A stretch of 64,000 nucleotides of DNA from Favolaschia claudopus (GCA_037176885.1 JAWWNJ010000001.1:4154001-4218000), one strand, 5' to 3'. Positions 34,668-48,963 are shown, counted from the first letter of the stretch. Notes: generated by a model not told the origin, from the letters alone. Numbers and translations are program-made.

Positions 34668-36107
34668 TTTCTCTACTTTTTGCATGTATCCTGTTATCAC
34701 AAAACCACTTACATTGCTTTCGGATCCTGCATCTCTTGTTCGTCTCGGCTTTCATGATTCTTCTGTGGGTCAGCGGCGGTTCCGTGCGATTTGTTTTTTT
34801 CCTCCGCTCCTGGCGCTGCTCATGGTCGCCGGGCGTGCGCTGGCAGCTGACGGTGTTTTATAGCACCTCCGAATCGTTGGTTTCGTGAGACTGGGAGTGT
34901 CGTTCGCAATGCAATTTTACTGTTGCCTCCCTTGCCGCCATATTCGTTCTGATTGCACGACATTTTTTCGCTGCATGGTGCATCCTGTACGATATGTTCA
35001 AAGGCAATATGCACTTCGATCTTGACCTTGATTCGTCTCGTCTCGTATCCGTGTAACTTGGCATCCCTCGTGTCCCATTTACTCAGTCGCTGTAAAATGC
35101 ACATTGATTGGAGCTACAGCTACAGATTGCATACAGAGGCACATACAGCCTTGATTCTTCGTACGACAACTCGCGCTTCGCGTCTACAGCAATCCACCGC
35201 TTGTCTTGACTCATTACTCTGATTTTGCTCAGATCCACTGCCTCGCACTTGTATTTATTCTGTACGTTCCCTCAATCCAACCCAGTCCCGCACTTCCCTG
35301 CTTATCCTGCCCAACCCAATGCTCTCAACCGGAAAATTGCCTGTTTAGGACTTTGGCGTAGTGGATGCCGGACAAAGCCGCTGATTGCATCACGCAAGGA
35401 TGTACAGGAGGCATATCCGCTGCCAGCTGGCGACCTTCATCCTCACTCATTCTCGCACTCACTCAACTAGCTCTCAACACCAAAACCAATCACAAGAATT
35501 CACTCAGACCATCTCCTTCGCAATCATCGCACCTCCATCGGTAGCGCGCTCTCTCCATCATCATTCATGTCTGAAATTTCCTACGTTTTCTTCTGTTTTC
35601 TTCAGCATCCTCCCTATAATATCGGAGTACCATGGTACCAGGTATTATCTCATGAGGTTGTTTTCAAATTTCCGACATTCTGGTCCTCCATCCTCCTTTG
35701 TTCAACAAGGGTGTATAACACAGATACATCATGATCATTGCAGCATCAAAGTTTCTTTCCGAAAAATTAAATCATATCCCATGTGCTGGCAAGACCATGT
35801 ATATATATGTATAGTATGTGTCGTACTCTATATAGTTGCATATACATCATAGCAAGCAAGCGAAAGCATACGGCAAGTTTTTTTAGCAGCAAGAAATCCA
35901 GCCGAACATCGAAAACATCAACTTTCAAAGTACGTACAGTAAAGTAGTCCAGCAGCGAGGTCGCGCCCTCGGTGGACATGCATACAGCGAGGGCGCGACC
36001 TCATTAGACAACAATAAGCATAGCAAATCATGAATAGAATGAGCACTCAGGGAGCTAACAACAAAGAACAGATCAGTTGAACAAGCCAATCAACGAATAA
36101 GCGCAAA
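34668..36107. other. 1.4-kb intergenic region between RPP1 and the PHD gene
   Basis: The two genes converge here. Short open frames on both strands have no family features. A perfect GC-rich inverted repeat lies at 35957-36002. A TATATATGTATAGTATGTG stretch lies at about 35800. No tRNA cloverleaf could be built. Confidence 0.5.
35957..36002. repeat. 15-bp perfect GC-rich inverted repeat
   Basis: GAGGTCGCGCCCTCG (35957-35971) is exactly reverse-complemented at 35988-36002, with a 16-nt spacer. It sits in AT-rich DNA about 100 bp past the PHD-gene stop. It could form a stable hairpin in either transcript. Confidence 0.9.
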
Positions 36108-38805
36108 CTAACCTTCACGAACCCGTTCCTTCCCTTGAGTCGACCACATCACAGGCGACTCCTGCAACGCCGTCATCACATGGCCCAGATATCGGCCGCT
36201 TGCGAGTGAAGGGGCCACCGGCGATCCCAATAGCCTACGCGCTCGTTGAGAATCGGCAGCCGGCGCCGTGTCACGTCTAATCGGGGAATCGTCATACGTT
36301 GGCAGCCTCCCGAAAGGACTGCTGAACACACCGCCGCCGCTCGCGCTCTCGTCGAGGGTCCCGGGGGCTCCAAAGATGCGGCTGGAAGAGTCTCGTCGCT
36401 TTGACGGCGTTTCGAACAGAGCGTTGGGTCGCGCGGTCCACGTATTCTTTGGCGTCGCGAACGGTGCGGCAAATTTGATTCCGCGAGACGGTGTCGACGT
36501 TGGGTCAAAGGGAAGATCGTCCAGATCAAAGCCGCCCGGTGTGTCCCGACCCCAGACTTGAACAGAGCTGCGACGCCGGTTGGAATTTGGTGTCGAGGGA
36601 GTGAACGGTTCGAGACGAGATCCGGAAGCAACAGAAGCAAAAGCAGGTCCGAGATCCCGAGCCGCGTTGGACGCTCGAGGAGGGGTTGTAGGGGCATTCC
36701 AAGGCATAGGTGACTCGACCGGCTGATAAAGTGGAGCGTCACTCGAGAGACTCACCCGAGGAGGGTCACTATCGGTCGGTGCGAAAGTCGGTAGAGTCTC
36801 TGGTTCGTCTTCTTCCGAGGATTCAGACCGTTCCACCACAATGCACCCTTCACAAAACCACGGGTCGTCCTCCGGCCCGAGATCTGCAATGCTGGGAATA
36901 CCAAGACAGTGAAGGTGGTACCAAGTGTTGCAGGTGTCGCATTGCACCACGTCGCCATCCTCATCGTACTTGCCCCGACAAATGCACAACACTTCGTCGT
37001 TATCCGCACCCTGAGTACGCTCCCTTCGTTTCTGTCGGAATGACAATGATCGGACGCGTTTCTTGGACAGAAGGGCTGCTCGAGCATCGCCAGGATCGCT
37101 AGGGAAAAACCGGCTGCGCCGGGCGCTAATTCGTCGGTCGATGTGTGGTTCTGCGGCAAGCTGAACCATCTTTCCTCGGCCACCTCGCGTCGGAATCGGC
37201 CGTTGCGTTCCGTTGTCGTAGACCTTGCCCCAGTCAGACGGGTCCAACAAATCTTCTTCCTCCTTGTCCTTGTCCTCATCGTCGTCGCTCCCTTCCTCGA
37301 CATCCGTATCGCGATCCAGGAACTTTTCGATCATCTGCATACGCTGCTCCTCTTCCTCCTTTGTAATTTCTGCTCGTTCCTCCGTCCTGAGACGCCAGGG
37401 GAACTCAGCGTCAGGCCAGTTGGGTTTTTCGGTGGCGTCTTCGAACGCAGCGGCAACAGCCGCCTTTTTATCGCGTGCAGTCGGTTCTTGCGCCTTCTTT
37501 TTGCCTTTCTTATTGGCAGCCGCCGTGCGCTTATTCCCGCTCTTGGCTGCAGAAGAGGCAGCCGCCGAAGAAAATCCATTGTCCTCGCTCACTGCGTCAA
37601 TGAGCACTCGACCCATCGTCGCTAGATTGACGGGGAACAATTTTGATGTATGGAGATCGGTGGATGTGTTAGTGGCCTCGTTGGACTGGAAGGCCTCAAG
37701 ACGTTTGCGTTTCCGAAGCTCTTTCTCTGTCAGCGGACGCGGCGGTGTAGGAGCTTTGGGGCTTGCGGAGGACGTCGATGGCCCAGGTGGCACCGGAGTA
37801 GGAATCATGGGCTGGGGTTGTCGAACCCAATCAGCTGTCCTCTGCAACTAGATGAGATACTGGGCAACTGCGCTTGCGGGGAACACTCACATAGCGGCCG
37901 TATCCGCCAGCCATCAGACTTTCCTCAAAACTTTCATCCGAAGTCTCTTGGAAGAGGGTTATACGTCTACCCTTGTGTGGGCTGTCCATGATTCCAACAC
38001 CGGGACGCTTGGAGGATTCGTCATCGGCCAAAGCAAGGTCGGAGTCAGAGATAGGTCGCTTGTTGCGCTTGAGATAATCCGGTCGCCGTGCCTCTGTCTC
38101 CTGCTGGTGAGCCAGCTGATTCTGCATCATGACCTGACGAATGCGTTCCATTTCGCCGCCTGCGACAGGGGCAGGTTCAGCGAACGAATGAAAATGAGCT
38201 GGAAAAGGGTTCGGAGAGACGGGAGGCGTGGAGGTTTGTACAGTCGAGGAACCAGCTACGCCAGTTTGTGTGGAAGGAGTCGATGAGGAGGAAGGAATTG
38301 ATTGACGAACGACGGGGGACGACGCAGAAAAGAGGTCGGGAATATAAACAGGGATTTGCGTGGACGTCGGCCCTGGCGGACGCTGAGACATCGGAGTCTT
38401 ATTGAAGTTTGCCCTGAACGGGGAGGAAAGGTTTGAGGGGCTTGGAGTGGACGGGGGCGGTGTTGTCGTTCGTGGATTAGATTTAGTCACTGTGGTTGGC
38501 GACGAGAGGGTTTGACTAGGATGCAGATCAAGCAACAGGTCAGAGAATTCAAGGGCGACGCACGAAGAGGAGGATGCTCGGGGTGTCGCAAGAGTTGCAG
38601 AAAAATGGGGACTGAAGAGAATGAATATGAGACATCGAAAAGGTGAGAAGAAGGCGCACTTGAAAGGAGGTATCGCGGAGGAAAGGTTATAACGAGAATC
38701 AAAGCGAGGAGTGTAAGGGCTGCCGCAGAATGAGTAGATGTAATTTTTACGACGATTGGCGTACCTCGTCTCTGGGGTAAGAGGTTGATGAGCGGAGATG
38801 GTCAT
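36108..38805 (-). CDS. PHD-finger chromatin protein
   Basis: Two main exons. The N-terminal exon encodes a Ser/Pro/Thr-rich region with ETRYANRRKNYIYSFCGSPY and RRPDYLKRNKRPISDSDLAL. The second exon holds acidic and basic stretches and one PHD finger: LCICRGKYDEDGDVVQCDTC, then NTWYHLHCLGIPSIADLG and WFCEGC. The zinc ligands follow C4-H-C3 order, and the Trp before the His is in the place used for methyl-lysine cages. A histone-H3K4-methyl reader is likely but not shown. The tail is disordered. About 890 residues. No SET, bromo or JmjC domain is seen, so the complex it joins is unknown. Some of the 5' hydrophobic stretch could be an unrecognised intron. Confidence 0.75.
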
Positions 38806-39599
38806 CCTGTAGTAGAGTTAGTAGAGGGTTGATTGACGCATAGATTTCGACGCACTGTCGTTGCACTGAAGCTGCATAGACCGGCCGCCCAATCGCAGAG
38901 TAGGCCATATATGAGCTAAGGAGATGAATTGTCAGTGGCAGACGTCGCGATAAGAGAATAGGACACACGACTGGGCGAGAGGAGACTCTGGGGTATGAAA
39001 ATTGAGATACTGGCCCATATAGTCCGGACTGTACGGGAAGATGAGGCCAAACCGGCAAGAATAGATCAGGGTATGGTACCTCTGGGGTGTAGGCAGATGG
39101 GTGCGACCTTGGGTGAACGCAGCAGCAGCCGGAGTCGCATTATCCGAGGGACTAGTTATAGACTCAATTGGGTGATGATGACTGAGATTGAATGGTCAGT
39201 ATACCTGGAAAGCGAATGAGGAGATGGAGTCGAAACGGTGGGGGGAAGCATGGATTGAGAGAAAAGGTTTCGAGGAGGATCGGAGGTTGAAGGCTGGGTG
39301 GTCATTTAAGAGCAGAACAAGGGGGACGGTGAGGAGAGGTGGTGTGGGTGTCGCGAAGGATGTGGAGGAAGAGGAAGAGGAGTGACCGTGTTCGATTTGC
39401 GTACGTAAGCTAATTGGTCCCAGCACGCACGCGACATCATGCATCAGCCTCACCGTGCGACTGTATCTCCTTCCAATCTCGTTGTCACTTGCGATCCTCG
39501 CATGGCAAGAACGTCCAGAGCAAATGCATTTAACAGTATACAGTGCGGAAGAAGACAAGGCAATAAGGCTACATACAACGAATCGAGAAGCAAGTGATT
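38806..39599. other. Spacer between PHD gene and LAA1
   Basis: Contains the PHD-gene promoter/leader and the LAA1 3' flank. Purine-rich runs (39190-39390) keep short frames open, but no gene is supported. Confidence 0.45.
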
Positions 39600-42500
39600 C
39601 TAGAACGACCTCAGTGAGATCTGCGGCTTGGCCGTAGTCTGACTCGCGCTGGATTGACTACCTGCGCCAACAGCCCGTCTAACAGACTGCTCCAACAACT
39701 CCCGCGTCGCTGGATCCAGCTTCGCAGCAGCTTCTTTGAAAGCGGCAGGCGAGGACGTCGCGTACGATAACAGTTCCTTGACGCCCTGGGAAGTCACCGC
39801 CGTCGCAGCGGCTTGCGGGTTGGTAAGAAGCAAAGTGATAGTGGGCAGCAGTACTCCGAGCAATCGGGTTCCTTGAAAGAACTCAGCATCGGCAAAGATT
39901 GCGAATGAATAAAGCTCACTGTCAGCCTCCGGAACAGAATTGAAGAATGCTGAAAAAGCTTTCCAGACTTCGCCAATCGCGGCCGCATGCGGCTCTGTGA
40001 TGGAACCTTCGCTGACTAGGGGAGCCATTTTAGCAACATACTCGATGAGGCCAGGCATAAGCATTTTGGCGCATTGCTGCAACGTAGCATTGCCGGCAGT
40101 CGAAGCGACTATCAATGTTTTGGCGCAGTGTGCAGCGGGCAATGACATCTAGGGTTGATCATCTCAATCTGTATCGACATCACTCGGACACAAAGACTCA
40201 CATCGCCAACGTCCAAGAGTTTTTGGGTAATCAGGAAACAACAATGCTCGATGACCACCTCGCCGACTTTGACCGAGGATGGAATGACAGTCAAAATGAG
40301 AACGGAGGCTAAGAGATTGTTCTTGATCTTTTTGGAAGATATCGCGCCTTGTCGGCCTCTGTGATAACATTTATTAGCAAACACAGCGACAGCTTCCATA
40401 AAAGCTTGTACCCCATCTCATCAATATTGAGCAAACAAGCAGAAATGAGCCCGTGTACGAGGCGACTGAAACGTTCTCCCGCTTCGGCAGACGTCACAGG
40501 AAGATCGAGCAACGACTTGAGCGCAGGTAACGTTGGGCCAACGAGGTCTATCTCAGATGATTCATCCTTGAGTAGTTCTGCGCACGCAAGCAATCAGAAA
40601 CATATGGTCGAAGACGAGACAAAAGACGTACCGCTGTACAAGAGTATCCCAACAGCCCGCACATCTTCTCGATGGAGCGACTGCATTGAGGTACCGATCG
40701 ACACAAAGGCTGCAAAGGCGCCCATGATCATCTTGATACGGTCTGGCACGTCCCCTTCTGCAACAACAGTTAACATTAAAAAGATATCGTCACAAAAATA
40801 CATACGAATGATAGCGCCGCGTGAGGACACGGAGGTGGAATGCCGCAGGATATGAGAGCATATCCGTAGGCAATGAGCTCGCGGAGACGTATGCGACAGA
40901 GGCTCAGTCCTGGTGAATGCCGTCAAAAGGGGGATAGCAATGAAGAGCACAATGACCTACCCCACCGCTTGATCTTGCGTTGCCGCCATGATCGTTAGGA
41001 CTTCGACCAGATGAATTTGTATACGAGCCGTCTCCGTCATGGCCATACGATAACACAGACTTATAAACTCGTCGAAGATAGCAGGTTCCATCATCGCCTT
41101 CCCAGCATACTCGGGGCGGACCAGGGATTTGAGAGTCTGCAGTGCCGCAACAACGGTTGTTTGCCGAGCACTTGTCGAGGAACTAGCTTCGGCAGAGGCC
41201 GTTGCAAGCGCCTCGTAGACGAGACCAAATACGATGAAGAAGAACATCGAAGGCTCTTCCCGACGGGCCTCCTTCGCCGGAGGCGCAGCATCCTTGCCAA
41301 GCTCCAGCCCGTCCATAGCGGCCAGAATGTGAGGATCGTTAACCAACATGGCAGTAGCAACCGCCTGCAAAATTACGGACCATGAATTGGCGTAGTACTA
41401 CGACATTGATTAGCCGAGAATATGAAATCAATACGAGACAGACGCACCGGAAGTAGAACTTCCTTGCCCAAGCTCGAATAAGACGAATCAAGCGCGACCG
41501 AAGAGGTATCGTGAAGGAATTCAGAGTCGACCCGGATGCTAGCGTAATCTCTGAGAGACGCAAGCCACAGGGAAGCAAGAGTAGAGCGATAGGGTTTCAA
41601 AACATCCGTTAGATAAGGCTGCTGTGCACTGGCAATCTCCAGCTGAGCCCAGGCTGATAGAGTAGATATCCGAAGCATAGCGGATGCGTTAGGGCTCAAC
41701 TCCCCCGTCTCTCCCAAAGATACCATGCCGGAATCTGTTGCGACTGTTAGTAACGAGATAACTAGTCAGAAAACGATAGAGGGCTGGCTACCTTTAGATT
41801 GATCCAGAGCGACAGTCAACAGCTTCAAGATGCGTCCCATCCGGCTTACATCTTTGACAACGCCGCAGCCCACAAAGACAGCGCAAGCGTGCACAGCTGA
41901 GGCCAAAATTTCGGGTGTCGAATCCGCCGAGAATGCGGGCGTCAAAGCGGCAGTGATAGGCGCTTGGTGTTGCTCAAGAAGCAGCGCATCGTCGTACGCT
42001 GGGTCTGGAGCAGTCGCAAAGATCTACCAAATCAGCGTGAGCTCAAGACGCATCCTCTACCTATCGCAGCAACGACTCACCTCGATAACATCTCGCAGTA
42101 CCACAAGACCCTCTAGTCGAATTTCCGTGACATACGCTGTAGAGGCCGTGAACGCCATCTTGATCAAGTCTGGGACACGAGAGACTAACAACCCCGAAGA
42201 CGTTATACCAAGACTGCGGGCATACTTGATATCGAGGTGTTCCCTTCGACCGCTGCCTGCCACGACAGCGCAGATCTTGTGAAGACATTCGAGGGCGAAA
42301 AGCTGGGTTCTCCACCTCGAAGTCGATAGTTTGCGCCCGGCGCCGCCATCCTGAGACATCGCGAAGTTGAGAGATTCACCTTCATCATCTCTCGGTCCTT
42401 GACCAGAGGCAGCATCAGCGACCTGTTGGGATGCAGTAGTACGAGACATGATTCTTTGACACAAATCAATCCACGCAGAGGGTGTATGCACTACCGTCTG

Positions 42501-45500
42501 CTGCAACCAGCTCGTGATGACATCTCGGACCCCCTGCACAGACGAATCGTCGTCGAGCATTCCGAACAAATCCTCCACAAGACGATCCCCTCCCAGCCTC
42601 GACATCGCCAGCGCATCCTTCTGGACGAGTTGATACAGCGCGTTGATGGAAGCCAACTTGAGCGGTCGCCGCGACGAGACCAAATGTATGCGGAATTGGT
42701 TTACGAGGTCCGGAATGTTCACATGCTCCGGCGCAAACATCAAAAAATGTTGCATGCACTTGATAGCCTCCACGCATATCCCCTCGTCGTCCTCTCGCGA
42801 GAATTCCCGTACGAGATTCAAGACCAGCGTCCGCGTCCGCGAAGACTCCTGCATGTCTGGGCCGAGGATGGTGATGACGGCGTCCGTGATCTGACACACA
42901 ACGGGATACGCAGGGCAGTCGCCGCTGAGATTAGCATTGAGAAGTGTGCCTCCTTCGCGCTCATGTGACTCCATCAAATACACCTTCAGCAGCATGCCCA
43001 GCGTACTCGAGACAAACGGCGCATACGCAAGGCTGGCTGCATTCATGACCCGCCCAAGAGCATTGAGCGCCCAGAAATGTACCACAGGATGGGGATCATT
43101 GCTGAGCGACATCAAAACATTCACTGTCGTCTTGAGAAGCGGTCCCGCCGCGAGTCCACCGACATGGCTGTAGATGGCACCAAAAGCCAGTGCGCAGCCA
43201 GCACGTCCATGCGGATCTCGATTATTGACTACCTGATCGACAAGGAGTTTGATCTGGCCGGTGAGGAAGTTCGTTCCCGCGAGATTAGCTAGACGACCGA
43301 TCGACTCGCTGCTTGCCGAACGTAATACTGGGTCTCCGTCTACGAGAGTATCCTAGGGATAAAAACGTCAAGTAGATGTTGGATTTTTCTTTAAAAAGAA
43401 ACAATGCGTACCTTCAAAAACGGCGCAAGCAACGTGGTCACCTGTGTGCTCCCAAAAGTATCCTTCGCTCGACGAAGTTGCGCGTTCCCCATAGCCTGAC
43501 GCAGCGCAAGCACTACCGCAACAGCGGCATTGACGGAAACAGCGGCTTTCCGGCCCGCGTTCTTTTCAAGCTTCGGCGATCGCAGGGACTCGAGGAGAGA
43601 GGTGAGTATCTTGACTGTGGCTGTAAGATCCTGCAGCGGCAGCAGCTGCGCGAAAAGTTCAATCGCCGTGTCGACGACCGATGTCGTCGCCGGGGGTGGT
43701 TCCTCTACATAATATTCCGCATTGGATGATACGCGCGCCTGACACAGCGACAGCGGGTCATGCTCGCAAGCTCCTAGAATCGGTTTTCGTAGCTATCAAG
43801 CGCGGTGGGTCAGCCCATATACAGCTCAGTCATGAAACACTTACAAGAGAATCAATCGCCACCTCCACTAAATCCCGATTAAGCAAATCCTTCTCCTTCC
43901 CCGTCTTCCCATCCTCCTCGAATTCGTCTCCACCAATCTCCAAAAACGTGACCCCATGCGCATACCCATCCCCACAAGCCCAAATCCCCGTGAACGTCCC
44001 CGACGACGCGGCAATCGCCGCCTGTACCGCACTCCCTGCACCCGCATACCCATCCGGACTCGCAAAAAGCCCCACGCACGACTGCAGCAGCGTCGCCTGC
44101 GTCGCATCCGTAATCCCACTGAAACCAAGGGCCGCAAAACACTGATGCACTCGTCGTCTCAAAAGCGCTTCGCGCGCAGGCAGCGCCACGGGCTGCCACT
44201 GCTGCTGTCCCGCATTCACATTCTGCTGCGCCTGCGTCGTGGGATCCGATAATCCCAAAGCATCTTGCACGCCGGGGGTCACGAAATGATTCGCAAACGC
44301 CAACGCATTCGACAAAAGCGCGGCAATCCTCCTCGCGACATCCAACGTGACCAAAGTCCCGCTGTTATACTTCAAGAAACACAACACAGCACCAAGCGCG
44401 CTCTCCCGCACATGCAATAAAAAACCCCACTCAGCGTGTCCGCGTCCCGCCGCACCAACACCAAGATCTTTACTCGTCGGTTTCGGGAGTGCGTTCCGCC
44501 AAAGAACAAGCAACTGCGGAAGATGCGGGCGCACAAAGTTCGGCCCCAACGCCATCAACGCAGCGAGCGCCGTCCACGCCACCTCGACCTCCGTCCCCGC
44601 AACGCGTAAATCATGCTCCCCCGCGCGCTTGAGCACCGCAATCGCCATATCGAGCACCTTCGCCGAGGCGTCGTACGAGACGTACAGCGGCCGCGCGGGG
44701 ATCGTGGACACGAGCGCCGCCAGCCCGTACGCGTGCCCCAGCGCCCGGAGGGGGACATCCGATGAAGCGGCGGGCGTGAGGAGCGCGGTGAGGTCGCGCT
44801 GCAACAGCTCCATCACGACGATTATAGTCTTTGGGAGCCGCAATGGTGTGGAGTAGCAGAAACAGCGGAGCGCCCAGGCGGCGTTGACACGAACGCTGTG
44901 GCTTGGGTGTGCGAGAAGCGTGACGAGGGGCTCGGCGACGGCATCCTGCACGGGCGGGGGCGCATTCCCGAGCTGCTGTAGGAGACCGGCAACTTCGCGT
45001 AGGACGATGACGAGCACGGTATCGCTGGGGGAGGTAGAGCCAGGCATGAGGGCGGGCCAACGCTTGAGGTAGACGTTGGCGAGCTCGCGGATGGCGCCGA
45101 TTTGTCCCTGCTCGCTGAGCATGCGTTCGCCAATGAGAGAGCGAAGGAGCGTCCCAACGAGGGTTCGGATGAGGAGGTTGTCGTATCGCGTGCGTGGAAC
45201 GGGACGGCCCAGGGGACCGACGACAATCTCGGCAGTAAAATGCGTTATGATCAGGGCATACTGCGCCTCCACGAAGGAAGGCCCTAGTTTGGTGAGCAGC
45301 GCCGCGTAAAAGTCAAACAACCCAATCCGCGACTTGCGCGTCATGGTAGACCGATTGAAATGCGACGAGATGCAGGCAAACATCTCGGACACTGACATCG
45401 TCGGCTTGGAGATGTCGCCTACACCCGCAGGGGTGGATGTATCCTCGTCATCGTCTGCCTCGCCGGGCTTTTTCTCTTTCTTGGTGGGTTTGGGTTCCGT

Positions 45501-46588
45501 GGAGACGACGGCGCGGGGTATCTGCGTGGACGCGAGGAGATGCCCGACGAGAACGGCATGCGCCTTGCGCGTAATTTGGTCCGCGGTTTCGAGGGACTTT
45601 ACGCATTGCGTTACGACGGCCTCGACGTCAGGAGCGGAAGGCGGGGGGTGGCCATCGGAGCCTGAGTATAACGCGATGAGGACCTGCGTGACATTGAGAG
45701 CTCGGTTACACAGCGTAGAAGGTTATTACATCGGCAGCACCGCGCTGAACGGCAAGACATTTGTCTGTCAGAGCTGCACGCATCTGTTTGACGACGTCCT
45801 TGAAAGAAGCTTCAGTGACGGCCCGCGCGGCCGTGGTCAGAGATTTTTGAAGTGCAACAAGCGCGTGATAGCGAAGAAGGGGAGTCTAGTAATATTTAGC
45901 GGCATTGTCTAAGGCAATGGACGAGGATACCTACACTAGATGACTTGACAGTTCTTGCAGACGTTGTGGTTATTTCAGCCATGAAAGACATGAACTGGAA
46001 AACAGCAGTTGAAGCCGACGAATGAAACCTGGAATCAAACAGAAACTCACCTGCGAACCAAAGACTTTCATCAAGTCGCCAATGACAGAAAACGCGGCGC
46101 TACAAACCACATGAGATTCGCATTGACGATATGAACAAGACCTACATCTTGTGTGAATCGCGATCTGGAGTTTTGAAATCTATAATAACCTTGATGAAAG
46201 CCTGGAGAGTGTCGAATAACGTCCGGGTTTCGCCGCGCGTATACAGCGCAACGAAGCATCTAGCTACACAGTTGCGCAATGCGCGGCCAGGAATGGGATA
46301 CGGGTCCTGCGCGAGAATGATTTTGACGAGAGCAGACTCTACATCGGCCTGTTTCGATTTGAGATATTCCTGTATTCACTCGTTGAGTTGGTGTACTGCG
46401 AAATACCACAACGACGCACTATGGGAGCATCGTTGATACTCTTCTCTGTCCCACAAAGCCATTGGAAGAGATACATTTCGCCATTCTCTCCGTTGATTTC
46501 TGACTATACCATTTCAGCGGCGCTATTACCCCGCAATCGACCGTTATACCTCCTCAATATCCGTGATGACCACCGGGTCAGCCGCCAT
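39600..46588 (-). CDS. LAA1: LAA1/HEATR5, AP-1 accessory HEAT-repeat protein
   Basis: A very large minus-strand gene (about 2,000 residues, many short introns), matching the usual length of Laa1 and HEATR5. The start MAADPVVITDIEE is followed by SEINGENGEMYLFQWLCGTE and ALRNCVARCFVALYTRGETR, as in the family. HEAT units run throughout: LFDFYAALLTKLGPSFVEAQ, LRSLIGERMLSEQGQIGAIR, SVRVNAAWALRCFCYSTPLR, LRALGHAYGLAALVSTIP, PHPVVHFWALNALGRVMNAA. The C-terminal exon ends SLRSF. Laa1 binds the AP-1 complex and helps its recruitment at the trans-Golgi, and HEATR5 joins AP1/AFTIPH. The gene diverges from GUP1, with 129 bp between start codons. Confidence 0.9.
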
Positions 46589-46717
46589 GTTTGAAGACGC
46601 GGCCAATTGAGGGAGGAACCCAAGTAGTTTCAACCAAGTAAAGAGAAGAGAGCAAGCAGTATTGATCTAAATCAATTCAATCCTCTTCAGCTCACCCATG
46701 GCAATTCGTCGACTTCA

Positions 46718-48963
46718 ATGAGAAACGCGTCTTCACCCCATATTACACTCTCACCATTTCAACTAGACCCGCCGAATCCCAAACGTATGCGTCTAATAGA
46801 CCTAACGGTCCACACCTCGGACCGTCCGCGACCTCTTTCTCAAGAAGCCTCGCCATCCCGATGGAAGACCCTGGAATTTAGAATCTACGCTGTCTTCATA
46901 TTCTGTATCGTCCTCACAATGGCTTGGATACCCACTACTCTCAGCTCTCGTGCGTCAACAGCTTTCGTCGGTGTCGTGTGGATGTGCTAGAATACCCGCT
47001 CAGCAACCCACCCCAATTATCCACGCTTTCGTTCCCGGCTGTCTCAAGGCTGGCTCTTTGGCAGACCTGTTGTAAGTCGACGAAGCGTTGAGAAAGCCCC
47101 TCAGTTGACGAATGTCAGGACAACAGTGACGCCCAATTTCGCGCCTTCAGAAGCAATTTCATTCCATTGACTTTGGCAGCCGCTGGGTATCTCGTTGCCA
47201 AATTTATTCGAACTCGACTACATGGCTCGAAACCGCCTTCCGACAACATGTATCTCATTCCATTCAACTTCGGCGCTTCAATAATCACGGTCGTTGCACT
47301 CCACGGAACCAGCGCTCTGAAAATATTCGCTATTCTCACCGCAAATTACTACATCTCCAAGCGTTCCGGCGGTTCCAAGTCCGGCCCAATCTGCAGCTGG
47401 ATCTTCAACGTCGCCGTCATCTTTCTGAACGACTGGTACAGTGGCTATAGGTTTCGAGACCTCACATCTTCCCTGGCATTTCTGGTTTGTTCTGAATCCT
47501 TTTCCCTGCACGCTCCCCACAATAATGACTCTTACATCTAGGACTCCTTCGACGGCATATATCCTCGATGGCATCTGAGCTTCAACATAACAATGCTCCG
47601 TCTCATCTCATTCAGCATGGACTACTACTGGGCCTGCAACTCCCCCACAGGCGCCACCGAAGTCTCCACCGAAAAACAGCGCCAAACCACAGCCCATTCA
47701 GAAAGCATGTACTCTTATCTGAACTACATATCCTACGCGCTCTACCCCCCGCTCTACCTCGCCGGCCCCATCCTCTCCTTCAACGATTACATCTGGCAGG
47801 CGTGTCTCCCTCCCCCGTCCTAATCAATTAACACAAATTATGATTCCAGCACCGAAAGCCCCTCACCATCCCTCGATCCACCGTCCTAGGCTACTGCCTC
47901 CGCTTCCTCATCTGCGTCCTCACCATGGAATTCATCCTCCACTTCATGTACGTCGTGGCCATCAAAGACACCAAGGCTTGGGTAGGCGATACGCCCGCCC
48001 AAATCGCCATGATAGGCTTCTGGAATCTCATCGTCGTCTGGTTGAAGGTCAGCATTCATGCACCCAATCCACAATCTCCCTCCCAGTTACCCCTAAAAAA
48101 TCGTACAGCTAATGATTGTCTGGCGTTTCTTCCGCCTCTGGGCTCTCGCATCCGGAATCGAGGCTCCAGAAAACATGATCCGCTGCATGGCGAACAACTA
48201 TTCCGTTTTCGGTTTCTGGCGAAGCTGGCATCGCAGCTACAACATCTGGCTCATTCGGTCCGTATCACCACACTCCCACACTACTACTACCACTTCATCG
48301 TTTATTGTTTATATGCCCACTCACCTTTGCTTCCACCAGGTACATCTACATCCCCGTCGGCGGCACGCACAACAAAATCGTCAACACCCTCCTCGTCTTC
48401 ACCTTCGTCGCCCTCTGGCACGACCTCACCTTCCGCCTCCTCGCCTGGGGTTGGCTCGTCAGCCTTTTCGTCGTACCCGAACTCGCCGCGCGGTACGTTC
48501 TTCCTGAATCCAAGGTGCGTTGTGCGTTTGCTTTACCGCTATAATACCATCTCATCCAATTCGTATCATCATCATTGCCAGTACGGCCACAAGCCTTGGT
48601 ACAGACACGCCTGTGCCCTCGGCGCAGTCTTCAACATCCTCATGCTAATGGCCGCCAACCTCGTTGGCTTCGTCCTCGGTCTCGATGGGATGAAATTCTT
48701 CGTACAGCAGCTCTTCGGTACCGCAGAAGGTATTTACCTGCCTACCTGAAACTCATCTTCACTTCGCCGCAACACAATCCAATTCTCATTTCCCTTCTAG
48801 GTCTGCGATTCCTAGCAGGAGCCTCTATATGCCTTTTTGCGGCGTCGCATTTGATGTTCGAGTACAGGTTAATCTTGTTGACATATTGCAATGCTCGTTC
48901 ACCACTGACCTTGGTTCGCGCAGGGAAGACGAAAAACGGCATGGGATCATGAGGAAATGTTGA
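46718..48963 (+). CDS. GUP1: GUP1-like MBOAT acyltransferase (GPI-anchor remodelling)
   Basis: Multi-exon gene for a membrane-bound O-acyltransferase. A soluble N-terminus with [20 protein letters not shown] starts the first helix. Further landmarks are [108 protein letters not shown] and [19 protein letters not shown]. The last two hold the conserved MBOAT residues, including the invariant His in LWHDL. The final exon ends with a basic tail and TGA 48961-48963. In yeast, Gup1 attaches a very-long-chain fatty acid to GPI anchors in the ER; it also affects glycerol uptake indirectly. Confidence 0.92.

Noticed and set aside
35341..35410. Possible tRNA (stem-like words and GTGGATGCC)
   Set aside because: No B-box-like GGTTCGAATCC and no acceptor stem pairing could be found.
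37225..37851. 208-codon plus-strand frame
   Set aside because: Ser-rich shadow of acidic and Lys-rich codons in the PHD gene.
44347..44856. 169-codon plus-strand frame
   Set aside because: Antisense to LAA1 HEAT repeats.
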